From Chlamydiales bacterium (GTDB taxonomy: Bacteria; Chlamydiota; Chlamydiia; Chlamydiales; SM23-39), in contig JANQFC010000086.1 of the NCBI GenBank assembly GCA_028278035.1, positions 1-44,139 on the forward strand: a stretch of DNA of 44,139 nt. Direction: 5' to 3'. Shown in pieces: positions 34,237-41,956 of the stretch. Position 1 is the stretch's first letter; each line of letters opens with the position of its first letter. The notes beneath the pieces are model-generated. The model searched no databases and was not told the DNA's origin. It saw only the letters and a list, made by a program, of their open reading frames with translations. The translations under genes were made by a program, and so were the position numbers.

Positions 34237-35154
34237 TTATTTAGAAAATAACGAACCCTGATGGGTATTTCTTTTTTCCAGCACATGTTGGATAGCCTGC
34301 ATGACTTCATTTTTATTGCTGTATATCCATTTTGGAGCAATGATATCTTTAGGATAGCCACTTCCGGCTGTTCTGTGTATTATATACTCCGGAGGCATCC
34401 TTTCTATAAAGTCTGCACATAAATTGACATAGTTGTCAAAAGTTAAGGGACTCCATTTTTTTTGATTATGCATGTTTTCTAATTCAGTATTTTTTAGTGC
34501 TATAAGAAAATGAAGTTTTATACCTGATATTTCTAGATTGGCTAAACGATCAGCTGTTTTTAAAATATCATTTTTGGTTTCATTTGGAAGACCTAAAATT
34601 ACATGGGAAACTATAGCGATATTATATTTTTTTAAAAGTTCAACAGCTTTTAAGAAGTCTTTATGTGTTTCTCCTCTATTTATTAATTTTAGTGTTTTGT
34701 CATGAGAGGACTGCATGCCCAGTTCAACAGATACATAGGGTAAATATTTTCTGTAAGATGCGATTAACTGCACTTTTTCTTCATCTAAGCAGTCAGCTCT
34801 TGTAGAGATAGACAGACCAATTATATCAGGGTGAATGAATACAGCCTGATCATATATTTTTTTTAGGTATTTAATATCCCCATATGTGTTGGTAAATGAT
34901 TGGAAATACGCAATAAATTTTTTTGCCTTATATCTTGTTTTTCTAATTAAAATATTATTTAAAACCTGATCTTTAATAGGGGTCCTTTTTTTATGGATTC
35001 TTGAAGATGAGCCGAACTTGTCACAATATATACAGCCTCCCGATCCTTTAGTTCCATCTCTATTCGGACAGGTAAAGTTAGCATCTATAGATATTTTATA
35101 GACCCTTTCATTAAATCTTTTTTGCAGATATTTATTTAAGGTAAAATATCTCAT
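34237..35154 (-). CDS. yhcC: Radical SAM protein, YhcC family (TIGR01212-type)
   Basis: 305 residues. FTCPNRDGTKGSGGCIYC carries the FeS-binding cysteines C29, C41 and C44 in the wide spacing peculiar to YhcC, preceded by LNKYLQKRFNERVYKISIDA. Also conserved are FQSFTNTYGDIKYLKKIYDQ, ELGMQSSHDKTLKLINRGE and GIKLHFLIALKNTELE. It makes a 5'-deoxyadenosyl radical; the substrate of the family is not known. Upstream of DPSL on the same strand, 73 bases apart. Confidence 0.93.
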   Translation of the reverse strand: MRYFTLNKYLQKRFNERVYKISIDANFTCPNRDGTKGSGGCIYCDKFGSSSRIHKKRTPIKDQVLNNILIRKTRYKAKKFIAYFQSFTNTYGDIKYLKKIYDQAVFIHPDIIGLSISTRADCLDEEKVQLIASYRKYLPYVSVELGMQSSHDKTLKLINRGETHKDFLKAVELLKKYNIAIVSHVILGLPNETKNDILKTADRLANLEISGIKLHFLIALKNTELENMHNQKKWSPLTFDNYVNLCADFIERMPPEYIIHRTAGSGYPKDIIAPKWIYSNKNEVMQAIQHVLEKRNTHQGSLFSK

Positions 35155-35225
35155 ATAATCTTTTCTTTTAATTTTTTTAGATGGTTACTATACTAAATAA
35201 TAAATTCTATTCATAGGAGTAAATA

Positions 35226-36146
35226 GTGAAAAAAAAGGTATCATTAATAATAATTATTACAATTTTTTCACTTTTAGGTGTATATAATTACCTTCCTTTT
35301 GTTCTTGCAAAATATCATGAGACTAAATCTATAAATGATTTAAATTTAGTTGTCAAAAAGGTTAAGTATGAAAAAAATTATTTTGAGTATATGGAAGGAG
35401 GTGAAGGGGACACCATACTTTTAGTTCATGGGTTTCAAAGCAGTAAAAGTTATTGGCTTCCATATATCAAACAGCTTGTTAAAAATCATCATGTTATAGC
35501 TCTGGATTTGCCCGGGCATGGAAATACCCCTAATTTTAAAACGCAGAAATATGATTTATATTCTATAGCGGACTCTTTGCATCATTTTGTAAAAGCTAAA
35601 GGTTTAGACCATTTTCATTTAATGGGCACTTCTATGGGCGGCGGGATAACCGCTATTTATGCTTATAATAATCCTGATTATTTGCTTAGCTTGACCATGA
35701 TCAATCCTCTGGGGATCGATCAAGAAAAGAAAAGTGATCTGCAAATTTTATTAGATCAGGGGAAAAATTTATTTTTTCCGGAAGATCTAGAAGAGTTCAA
35801 CAAGCTCACAATTTACTGTACGGGCAGAGAAATGTCTATAAGTTCTTATTTTAAAAAATATGTTATTAAGCAAATGAACAAAAAGTATGCTTTTTTTAAG
35901 GAGGCATTTAATCAGATGCTGACCACTACTCCATTAGATAAAATACTTCCTAAGATCAAGACCAAGAGCTTAATTTTGATAGGCCAAAAAGATAAGATTA
36001 TCCATCCGGCCTCTTTTGAACACTTTGTAAGGTTAATGCCTAATGTAAAGCCGGTTAGATTGAAAAACGGATCGCATGTTTTTGTTGATGATTCCTTTAA
36101 GGAGGCAATTAAAGAAATTAAGGATTTTTTAGATAAGGATTCTTAA
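35226..36146 (+). CDS. Alpha/beta hydrolase, membrane-anchored
   Basis: 306 residues. An N-terminal hydrophobic anchor or signal (VSLIIIITIFSLLGVYNYLP) leads to an alpha/beta-hydrolase domain: oxyanion loop LVHGFQSS (66-73), nucleophile S136 in GTSMGGG, D256 in IGQKDKIIHP and H284 in NGSHVF. The triad is complete. It resembles small lipases and esterases of the MhpC/monoacylglycerol type. AGGAG (35215-35219) selects a GTG start at 35226. Its last codons overlap the chorismate mutase stop on the other strand by 4 bases. Confidence 0.88.
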   Translation: MKKKVSLIIIITIFSLLGVYNYLPFVLAKYHETKSINDLNLVVKKVKYEKNYFEYMEGGEGDTILLVHGFQSSKSYWLPYIKQLVKNHHVIALDLPGHGNTPNFKTQKYDLYSIADSLHHFVKAKGLDHFHLMGTSMGGGITAIYAYNNPDYLLSLTMINPLGIDQEKKSDLQILLDQGKNLFFPEDLEEFNKLTIYCTGREMSISSYFKKYVIKQMNKKYAFFKEAFNQMLTTTPLDKILPKIKTKSLILIGQKDKIIHPASFEHFVRLMPNVKPVRLKNGSHVFVDDSFKEAIKEIKDFLDKDS

Positions 36147-36364
36147 TATTTTTTTTGAATCTGTTTTGAGATTTTGAAAATCTCTTTATATATTTTTTGT
36201 ATATTTTTAGATTGTATTTTATTTAAGATCTCTTTTTCCCTTTTTGAGTCTGTTATATTTTTTTTTAATTTATTAATATCTTTTACAATAGAAAATCTTT
36301 GTTCTAATAAAGATATTATCTGATCGTCTAATTCATCAATTTTTTTTCTGATTTCATCCAACAT
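36143..36364 (-). CDS. Chorismate mutase, AroQ (type II) domain, stand-alone
   Basis: 73 residues, all-helical. LDEIRKKIDELDDQIISLLE, then QRFSIVKDINKLKKN, and SKREKEILNKIQ with the Arg, Lys, Asp/Glu residues of the AroQ active site; Arg 6/Arg 22-type, Lys 33-type and Asp/Arg-Glu 39-43-type positions are occupied. It converts chorismate to prephenate. It is shorter than the roughly 90 residues of typical AroQ, but the C-terminus keeps the third-helix pattern (YKEIFKISKQIQK). It overlaps the end of the U32 gene by 11 bases, so it is translated as the second gene of that unit. No other aromatic amino acid gene is nearby, which points to prephenate supply for the U32 protein. Confidence 0.78.
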   Translation of the reverse strand: MLDEIRKKIDELDDQIISLLEQRFSIVKDINKLKKNITDSKREKEILNKIQSKNIQKIYKEIFKISKQIQKKY

Positions 36365-37637
36365 TAGTTTTCTCCAATAAGTATAATTTATCGCCTCTTC
36401 TTATTTTTTGCTTTACTTTAATAGCTATTTTTTCACCTTTTTTAGCTGTCAGTATTTTTTTATCTGTATATAGAGATGTTACGTTCATTTTAATAAAACC
36501 GGTAGTTTGTCCTAATATTAAAATCTCATCATTTTGTTTTAACTGGTGTGATTCCAGTAAAAATTCAGCAACACTTATTTTAGAAAAAAAGTTGGTTGCT
36601 TTACCTAAATAGGTTTTTTTTAATTTAGCTTGAGAGCCGTAAGATTTGGTCCACATATCCGTTTTTTTGCCGAGGTAATATCCACCTTGCCAAAATCCCC
36701 GGTTATAGACTTTTTCAAGCTCTTGAAGCCAGAAGTTGATTTTTTCTTTTGAAAAAGAATCGGACTCAATACTATTTAATGCGTCTTTATAGCATTTAGT
36801 TGTTGTATATACATATTCACTGGATCTTTTTCTTCCTTCTATTTTAAAGATAGTTGCACCTGTTTTTACAAGTCTGTCTAAATTACCGATAGTACATAGA
36901 TCCTTAGGAGACATTACATATTTATTTTCTATGGACAATTCTTTTTTTGTCTCATTTTCTTGGACTCTATATTTTCTTCTGCATGCCTGAAGGCATTTGC
37001 CTCTATTTGCTGATTCATTGTATTGGGCTAGACTCATATAGCATTTGCCGGATATTGCTATGCATAAGGCTCCGTGAATAAATATTTCTATTTGGATTAA
37101 TTTATTAGAAGGGCCTTGTATATTTTCTTTTTTAATTTGCTGACAGATATTAGTGATCTTATCTAGACTCAGTTCTCTTGCAAGCACTATTACATCTGCA
37201 AATTGCGAGTAGTATTTAACAGCTTCGATATTTGAAATATTTGCTTGTGTCGATAAGTGAACAGGCATATTGATTTGTTTCGCATATTTAATTACTGACA
37301 TGTCGTGTGCTATGATAGCGTTGATATTGTGTTTTTTGGCTTTATCTAAAATATTTTGCATTAACGACAGTTCATTATCATAAATGATGGAATTGACTGT
37401 AAGATAGGATCGGATATTATTTTTTTTGCATATTTGGGATATTTCTTTTAAATCTTCAATAGTAAAATTTTTAGAAGAGCTTGATCTCATGTTGAGTTCT
37501 TTCAGACCAAAATAAACAGCATCTGCTCCAGCTTTGATCGCAGCTGAGAGAGAATCAAAATAACCTGCGGGAGATAATATTTTAGGTTTTATTGTCATAA
37601 TGTTTTTTTTAATGTTTGTTAGTAAATTATCACTCAT
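36354..37637 (-). CDS. U32 family protein (TrhP/RlhA-type RNA hydroxylation candidate)
   Basis: 427 residues. The N-terminal TIM barrel opens with KILSPAGYFDSLSAAIKAGA and contains VHLSTQANISN. The family signature IFIHGALCIAISGKCYMS (186-202) and SANRGKCLQACRRKY (209-223) hold the four cysteines C192, C199, C215 and C219 that bind an iron-sulfur cluster. The C-terminus is a small beta-barrel. E. coli TrhP (YegP/YegQ group) and RlhA hydroxylate tRNA U34 and 23S rRNA C2501, and both need prephenate. AAAGGA before the ATG at 37637 selects that start. Older annotations call such proteins collagenase-like peptidases, which is not supported by the chemistry now known for TrhP/RlhA. Confidence 0.9.
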   Translation of the reverse strand: MSDNLLTNIKKNIMTIKPKILSPAGYFDSLSAAIKAGADAVYFGLKELNMRSSSSKNFTIEDLKEISQICKKNNIRSYLTVNSIIYDNELSLMQNILDKAKKHNINAIIAHDMSVIKYAKQINMPVHLSTQANISNIEAVKYYSQFADVIVLARELSLDKITNICQQIKKENIQGPSNKLIQIEIFIHGALCIAISGKCYMSLAQYNESANRGKCLQACRRKYRVQENETKKELSIENKYVMSPKDLCTIGNLDRLVKTGATIFKIEGRKRSSEYVYTTTKCYKDALNSIESDSFSKEKINFWLQELEKVYNRGFWQGGYYLGKKTDMWTKSYGSQAKLKKTYLGKATNFFSKISVAEFLLESHQLKQNDEILILGQTTGFIKMNVTSLYTDKKILTAKKGEKIAIKVKQKIRRGDKLYLLEKTNVG

Positions 37638-37690
37638 TTACTATCCTTTTGCAATTAATAAAAATTAATATTGTTAATAGATTTTTTTTT

Positions 37691-38068
37691 ATGAGCTGTT
37701 CATTTGAAAAATATTTGGGGTTTTTGCCTAGCTGTTTTGTCTCTTTATATCCCATGCAGTCTTATTCATTTGAAATGATTTGCTCTCAGGTTGAAGCATT
37801 GGAGGAAGCTGGTTACGAAAAAGTAGCTATTGTGGCGGAATGTTTGTATAAATTGGAGGTGTCTTTTTTTATAGAAGATAAGAAAAGAGAGCTGAAATAT
37901 TTTTCCAGAGAATTTTTTGTTATGTCAAACGATCAAAATAAAAGGTGTTGGTATAAAATGACTAGGTCTATAGGATGTTCATATTTTAGGACCATAAATT
38001 TATATGCAATAGAACAAAGTCAATTAGAAACAGATCCTGTTTTTAAAACGATTCCAAGGGCTTTTTAG
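37691..38068 (+). CDS. Hypothetical protein
   Basis: 125 residues that I do not recognise. No signal peptide or TM segment. Cysteines are frequent (CSFEKYLGFLPSC near the N-terminus, C31, then CLYKL, RCWYK and GCSYF). The middle is mixed alpha/beta with the segment EALEEAGYEKVAIVAECLYK. The ATG at 37691 follows a T-run without a clear ribosome binding site. It is divergent from the U32 gene and meets nrdG tail to tail with a 4-base overlap. Confidence 0.6.
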   Translation: MSCSFEKYLGFLPSCFVSLYPMQSYSFEMICSQVEALEEAGYEKVAIVAECLYKLEVSFFIEDKKRELKYFSREFFVMSNDQNKRCWYKMTRSIGCSYFRTINLYAIEQSQLETDPVFKTIPRAF

Positions 38069-38754
38069 CGGATATTGCAAACTTTTACATTTTTTTCTAT
38101 TTGTTTTTTTATATTTAAAAGATCTTTTGCTAAAAAAGATGTATGATTTTTGAAATCTGGATTCAAGGTATTGTTAGGAACAAATTTTTGAAGTACATAT
38201 AAAGGCGCATGTTTAATAAGTTTAGATATTTCAATAGGATCTTGCATAGTATGTAAGTTATGAACTAAGGTAGTTCTAAATTCATATTCTATGTTTGAAT
38301 TAAGCAGCACTTTTATAGACTGAAGTATTTTTTTTGTATCTATTTTTCTATTAATTATTTTTTCATATTTTTCTAATGGTGCTTTTATGTCCATAGCAAC
38401 ATAATCTAGAAAAGAATTATCTATTAGATCTTTTAAAATTTTTGGATTAATTCCTGCAGTATCCAATTTAACAGAAAAATTTAAATCTTTAATTTTTTGA
38501 ATAAAGGATTTTAAGTCTTTTTGAACAGTTGGTTCTCCACCTGTTATTACTACAGCATTTAACTGTGTTTTTCTTTTATTTAAAAAATCCAATATCTCTT
38601 TTTCCGGGATTGGTTTCATAAAATTATTAGGGAGCACTAAAGTAGGATTATGACAAAAATGGCATAAAAAAGGGCAGCCCTGGGTAAATATTACGGCTGC
38701 CATTTTTTTTGGATAATCTATTAATGAAAATTTTTGCAGACCTCCAATTTTCAT
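38065..38754 (-). CDS. nrdG: Anaerobic ribonucleotide reductase activating enzyme
   Basis: 229-residue radical SAM enzyme that installs the glycyl radical on NrdD. The cluster motif is CPFLCHFC (C27, C31, C34) in FTQGCPFLCHFCHNPTLV; GGLQKFSLIDYP at the N-terminus and TGGEPTVQKDLKSF are further NrdG/pyruvate-formate-lyase-activase-like features. It follows nrdD after a single base, so the two are cotranslated. It is longer than the E. coli protein (154) and matches the longer branch found with Thermotoga-like NrdD. Confidence 0.95.
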   Translation of the reverse strand: MKIGGLQKFSLIDYPKKMAAVIFTQGCPFLCHFCHNPTLVLPNNFMKPIPEKEILDFLNKRKTQLNAVVITGGEPTVQKDLKSFIQKIKDLNFSVKLDTAGINPKILKDLIDNSFLDYVAMDIKAPLEKYEKIINRKIDTKKILQSIKVLLNSNIEYEFRTTLVHNLHTMQDPIEISKLIKHAPLYVLQKFVPNNTLNPDFKNHTSFLAKDLLNIKKQIEKNVKVCNIR

Positions 38755-38755
38755 T

Positions 38756-40885
38756 TTATTTTATTGCGGGCTCTAGTTGTGGAATGTCATATTCTTTTCT
38801 CATTTCAAACTCACAGCGCTTACCGTCATTCCATTGACTTACAGGACGTAAGTATCCTACTACCCTTGAGTATACTTCACAGGTTTTAAAACAATGAGGG
38901 CATGTTTGTACTTCACCATCCAAATAACCATGTTCAGGACATACGCTGAAGGTTGGGGTTAGAGATAAATAGGGAAGGCCGTAATTTTCAAATGATTTTT
39001 TAATTATGTTTTTAACATTTGTAATATCTTCAATTCTTTCTCCAATGAAAGCATGCAGGACAGTTCCTCCTGTATATCTTGTTTGAAGATCGTCTTGATG
39101 ATCTAAAACTTCAAAAAGATCATCTGTGTAATTAACTGGAAGCAGAGTTGAGTTGGTGTAAAAAGGTTTGGAACCCTTTTTAAGCTCTTTTTCGTTTGCA
39201 ACAATAATATCTGGAAAACGTTTTTTATCAATTTGAGCTAGCCTGAATGTTGTTCCTTCTGCAGGAGTGGCCTCTAGATTATATTGATTTCCGGTCTCTT
39301 CTTGGAATAAAGATAATTTTTCTCTCATGAAATCTAATACATTTTTCGCAAATTCTTTGCCTTCTGGATCCGCTATTGTTTTGCCGATTAGATTTAAAGA
39401 TGCTTCATTCATTCCTACCAGGCCTATTGTAGAAAAATGATTTGTCCAGAATTGATCAAATCTTTCTTTTATTTGTCTTAAATAGAATTTTGAATATGGA
39501 TACAAGCCTTTTGTTGTTAAGTGCTCAAGAATTTTTCTTTTAATTTCTAAACTTTCTTTTGCTAGGTCCATTAGTTCATTTAAATGTTTTATGAATTCTT
39601 TTTCATTATTTGCCAAGTAACCTATTCTGGGAAGATTAATGGTGACAACTCCTATAGAGCCAGTCAGAGGATTGGAGCCAAATAAACCTCCACCTCTATT
39701 TTTTAGCTCAGATGTATCTAATCTTAGTCTGCAGCACATGGACCTTGTATCTTCCGGGTCCATATCGGAATTAATAAAGTTTGTGAAATAAGGAATTCCA
39801 TATTTACCTGTAACTTTCCATAAAAGATCTAGGTTTGGATTGTCCCAATCAAATCCTTTAGTTATATTATAAGTGGGAATCGGGAAAGTAAATACTCTTC
39901 CTTTAGCATCCCCTTCCATCATTACTTCTAAAAAGGCCTTATTGAACAAATCCATTTCTTTTTGGAAATCTTTGTATTTTTCTTTATGAACCTCTCCTCC
40001 AATTACTACATTGGAATCTGCATATAAAGAGGCTGGAGTTAAGTCTAAAGTTATATTGGTAAAAGGAGTTTGAAAGCCAACTCTTGTTGGAACGTTTACA
40101 TTAAAGATAAATTCCTGCATAGCCTGTTTTATCTGTTGGTAGGTTAATTTATCATATCTTATGTAAGGAGCTAAAAGGGTATCGAGATTAGAAAAGGCTT
40201 GAGCTCCTGCTGCTTCTCCCTGCAAGGTGTAGAAAAAGTTAACAATTTGCCCAAGCGCAGTTCTAAAATGCTTCGGAGGATTACTTTGGACTTTACCTGA
40301 TACGCCTTTAAACCCGACGGTTAATAAATCTTTTAAATCCCAACCAACACAATATACTGACAAAACACCTAAATCATGGACATGAAAAGAACCATCTATA
40401 TGTGCCCTTCGAATGTTAGGAGGATAGATTTTGTTTAGCCAGTATATTTTGTTAGTTTCGGCCGCGATATAATTATGAAGGCCTTGAAGAGAATAACTCA
40501 TATTTGAGTTTTCTTTTACTTGCCAATCTAATTTTTCTAAATATTGATCTATCAAATCAACACCGGCCTTGTTAGTAATTTCTCTTATTTTTGCGTGCTG
40601 TTCACGATATATTAAATAAGCTTTAGCTGTTTTTTTAAAAGGAGATGATAATAAAATTTCTTCTACTATATCCTGAATTTCTTCAACTGACGGAATGTCT
40701 TTTACAATTTTTTCAGCTAGTTGCATAACTCGAATTGTTAAAGTTTTTGCGATATCTTCTGTAAATTCTTTAGATGCCTTGCCTGCTTTAGCAATAGCTT
40801 TAGTAATTTTTGCGGCGTCAAATATTACTATTTGCCCGTTTCTTTTAATTATCTTATCGAGTTTATTCAGTTTTGTGTTTTTCAT
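38756..40885 (-). CDS. nrdD: Anaerobic (class III) ribonucleoside-triphosphate reductase
   Basis: 709 residues. An N-terminal ATP-cone (KIIKRNGQIVIFDAAKITKA, about 12-100) serves allosteric control. The catalytic domain contains NVPTRVGFQTPFTNITLDLT, FTFPIPTYNI and a SMCCRLRLD cysteine segment. The C-terminal zinc site (CPEHGY and CPHCFKTC) precedes the glycyl-radical loop RVVGYLRPVSQWNDGK with G677. It reduces NTPs to dNTPs using formate or thioredoxin-type donors, strictly without oxygen. AAAGGAG lies before the ATG. Upstream are two NrdR-type boxes. The glycyl loop matches the Thermotoga/archaeal style 'RITGYYRPVQNWNDGK'. Confidence 0.97.
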   Translation of the reverse strand: MKNTKLNKLDKIIKRNGQIVIFDAAKITKAIAKAGKASKEFTEDIAKTLTIRVMQLAEKIVKDIPSVEEIQDIVEEILLSSPFKKTAKAYLIYREQHAKIREITNKAGVDLIDQYLEKLDWQVKENSNMSYSLQGLHNYIAAETNKIYWLNKIYPPNIRRAHIDGSFHVHDLGVLSVYCVGWDLKDLLTVGFKGVSGKVQSNPPKHFRTALGQIVNFFYTLQGEAAGAQAFSNLDTLLAPYIRYDKLTYQQIKQAMQEFIFNVNVPTRVGFQTPFTNITLDLTPASLYADSNVVIGGEVHKEKYKDFQKEMDLFNKAFLEVMMEGDAKGRVFTFPIPTYNITKGFDWDNPNLDLLWKVTGKYGIPYFTNFINSDMDPEDTRSMCCRLRLDTSELKNRGGGLFGSNPLTGSIGVVTINLPRIGYLANNEKEFIKHLNELMDLAKESLEIKRKILEHLTTKGLYPYSKFYLRQIKERFDQFWTNHFSTIGLVGMNEASLNLIGKTIADPEGKEFAKNVLDFMREKLSLFQEETGNQYNLEATPAEGTTFRLAQIDKKRFPDIIVANEKELKKGSKPFYTNSTLLPVNYTDDLFEVLDHQDDLQTRYTGGTVLHAFIGERIEDITNVKNIIKKSFENYGLPYLSLTPTFSVCPEHGYLDGEVQTCPHCFKTCEVYSRVVGYLRPVSQWNDGKRCEFEMRKEYDIPQLEPAIK

Positions 40886-40936
40886 AAATTAACTCCTTTT
40901 ATATTTATTATTAGTATTTAGGTTTTAAAGACCCGG

Positions 40937-40984
40937 ATACTACATATTGTATTTCATTTTGTTCTAAATTACTATATATGGGGT
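40937..40984. promoter_or_regulatory. Pair of NrdR-box-like operators upstream of nrdDG
   Basis: Box 1 is ATACTACATATTGTAT (40937-40952) and box 2 is TTACTATATATGGGGT (40969-40984). Both resemble the palindromic NrdR consensus, which is close to ACACTATATATAGTGT. Each is 16 bases long, and the starts are 32 bases apart, which is the three-turn spacing usual for paired NrdR boxes. They lie 52 to 99 bases before the nrdD start codon. NrdR would repress nrdDG when dATP is sufficient. Confidence 0.7.
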
Positions 40985-41152
40985 TTTGTGATTTTTATCT
41001 ACAATTTTTTTTGATCATTGAAAATCAGGTTTTTACGAAAATATTTTTATTAAAAAAATAAAAAGATCGATAAATTTTTTCGTCTTTTCAAGTTTTCGAA
41101 AGTGTTTTATTTTTGTATTTTTTATATTAAAAAATAAATGGTTTATTTTTTT

Positions 41153-41956
41153 ATGAAAAATGAAAAAAGATTGTTTTTTGCTTTTGTTGTGGAAACTAAC
41201 TGGCCTGGTTTTCCTGAAGAACATAAATTAATAACACAAGAAAACAGGCATTTAACTGTTTTATTTTTAGGTAATCAAGATTTTGATCGATTAGAGTCTT
41301 TAATTGATAAGATGCCGAAATTATCGGATGAGATATCTGTAGTGGGGCAATTTAATAAATGTATTTTTTTGCCGCAAAAAGAACCGAGACTTGTTGCCTG
41401 GCAGATAGATTTTTTTGAAAAGATTTATTTGTTAAAAGAGTTTCAAAAAAAGATGTTTTTATTTTTTAAAGAAAATGGCTTTGATATAAAAAATAAAAAT
41501 AATTTTCTGCCGCATATTACAATTTGCAGAAATCAATTTGATAAGCAACAATGGGAAGAATCTTTTAAGGCTTTACCTTTATATATAAAAGGGCTGCATT
41601 TGTTTGAAAGTTTGGGCAATAGTCAGTATAAGTCTGTTTGGCAAAAAGAATTTATAAAGCCTTTTGAAGAAATTCATCATACTGCAGATATTGCATATAT
41701 TGTTAAAGGTAAGGGTTTTGATGATCTTTTATTAAATGCATTTACTGCATTAAGTTTTAAAGATAATCAGTTTTTAAATTACAAATATCTTTTGAAAAAA
41801 GCATCTTCTATTGATGATGTTATAATTAATTTAAATGAGCTGATAACTAAAGCGGAAATAGAAGGAAAGCATCTTCCGTTTAAAGCTGTCAGTTTTCATT
41901 CTGATATAGAAACAAAAGATAATATTTTGCATTGGGAGATGATTGTAGATGTATAA
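41153..41956 (+). CDS. Fusion of 2H phosphoesterase (ThpR/LigT-like) and archease
   Basis: Two RNA-processing domains in one protein of about 267 residues (numbering from an alternative ATG at 41138, 5 codons earlier). Residues 10-172 are a 2',3'-cyclic phosphodiesterase/RNA ligase-like 2H domain, with HLTVLFLG (H38, T40) and HITICR (H126, T128). Residues 176-272 are an archease domain: EEIHHTADIAYIVKGKGFDDLLLNAFTAL (split motif with D184) and the C-terminal FKAVSFHSDI...WEMIVDV, the usual end of archeases. The archease part is short (about 97 instead of 140 residues). Archease activates RtcB, and rtcB follows with an 8-base overlap, so the two are translationally coupled. The 2H domain would open or trim 2',3'-cyclic phosphate ends that RtcB uses. 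No clear ribosome binding site decides between the two ATGs. Confidence 0.85.
   Translation: MKNEKRLFFAFVVETNWPGFPEEHKLITQENRHLTVLFLGNQDFDRLESLIDKMPKLSDEISVVGQFNKCIFLPQKEPRLVAWQIDFFEKIYLLKEFQKKMFLFFKENGFDIKNKNNFLPHITICRNQFDKQQWEESFKALPLYIKGLHLFESLGNSQYKSVWQKEFIKPFEEIHHTADIAYIVKGKGFDDLLLNAFTALSFKDNQFLNYKYLLKKASSIDDVIINLNELITKAEIEGKHLPFKAVSFHSDIETKDNILHWEMIVDV

Noticed and set aside
41033..41224. 63-codon minus-strand frame upstream of nrdD
   Set aside because: Low-complexity Lys/Phe/Ile sequence overlapping the start of the 2H-archease gene; no ribosome binding site.
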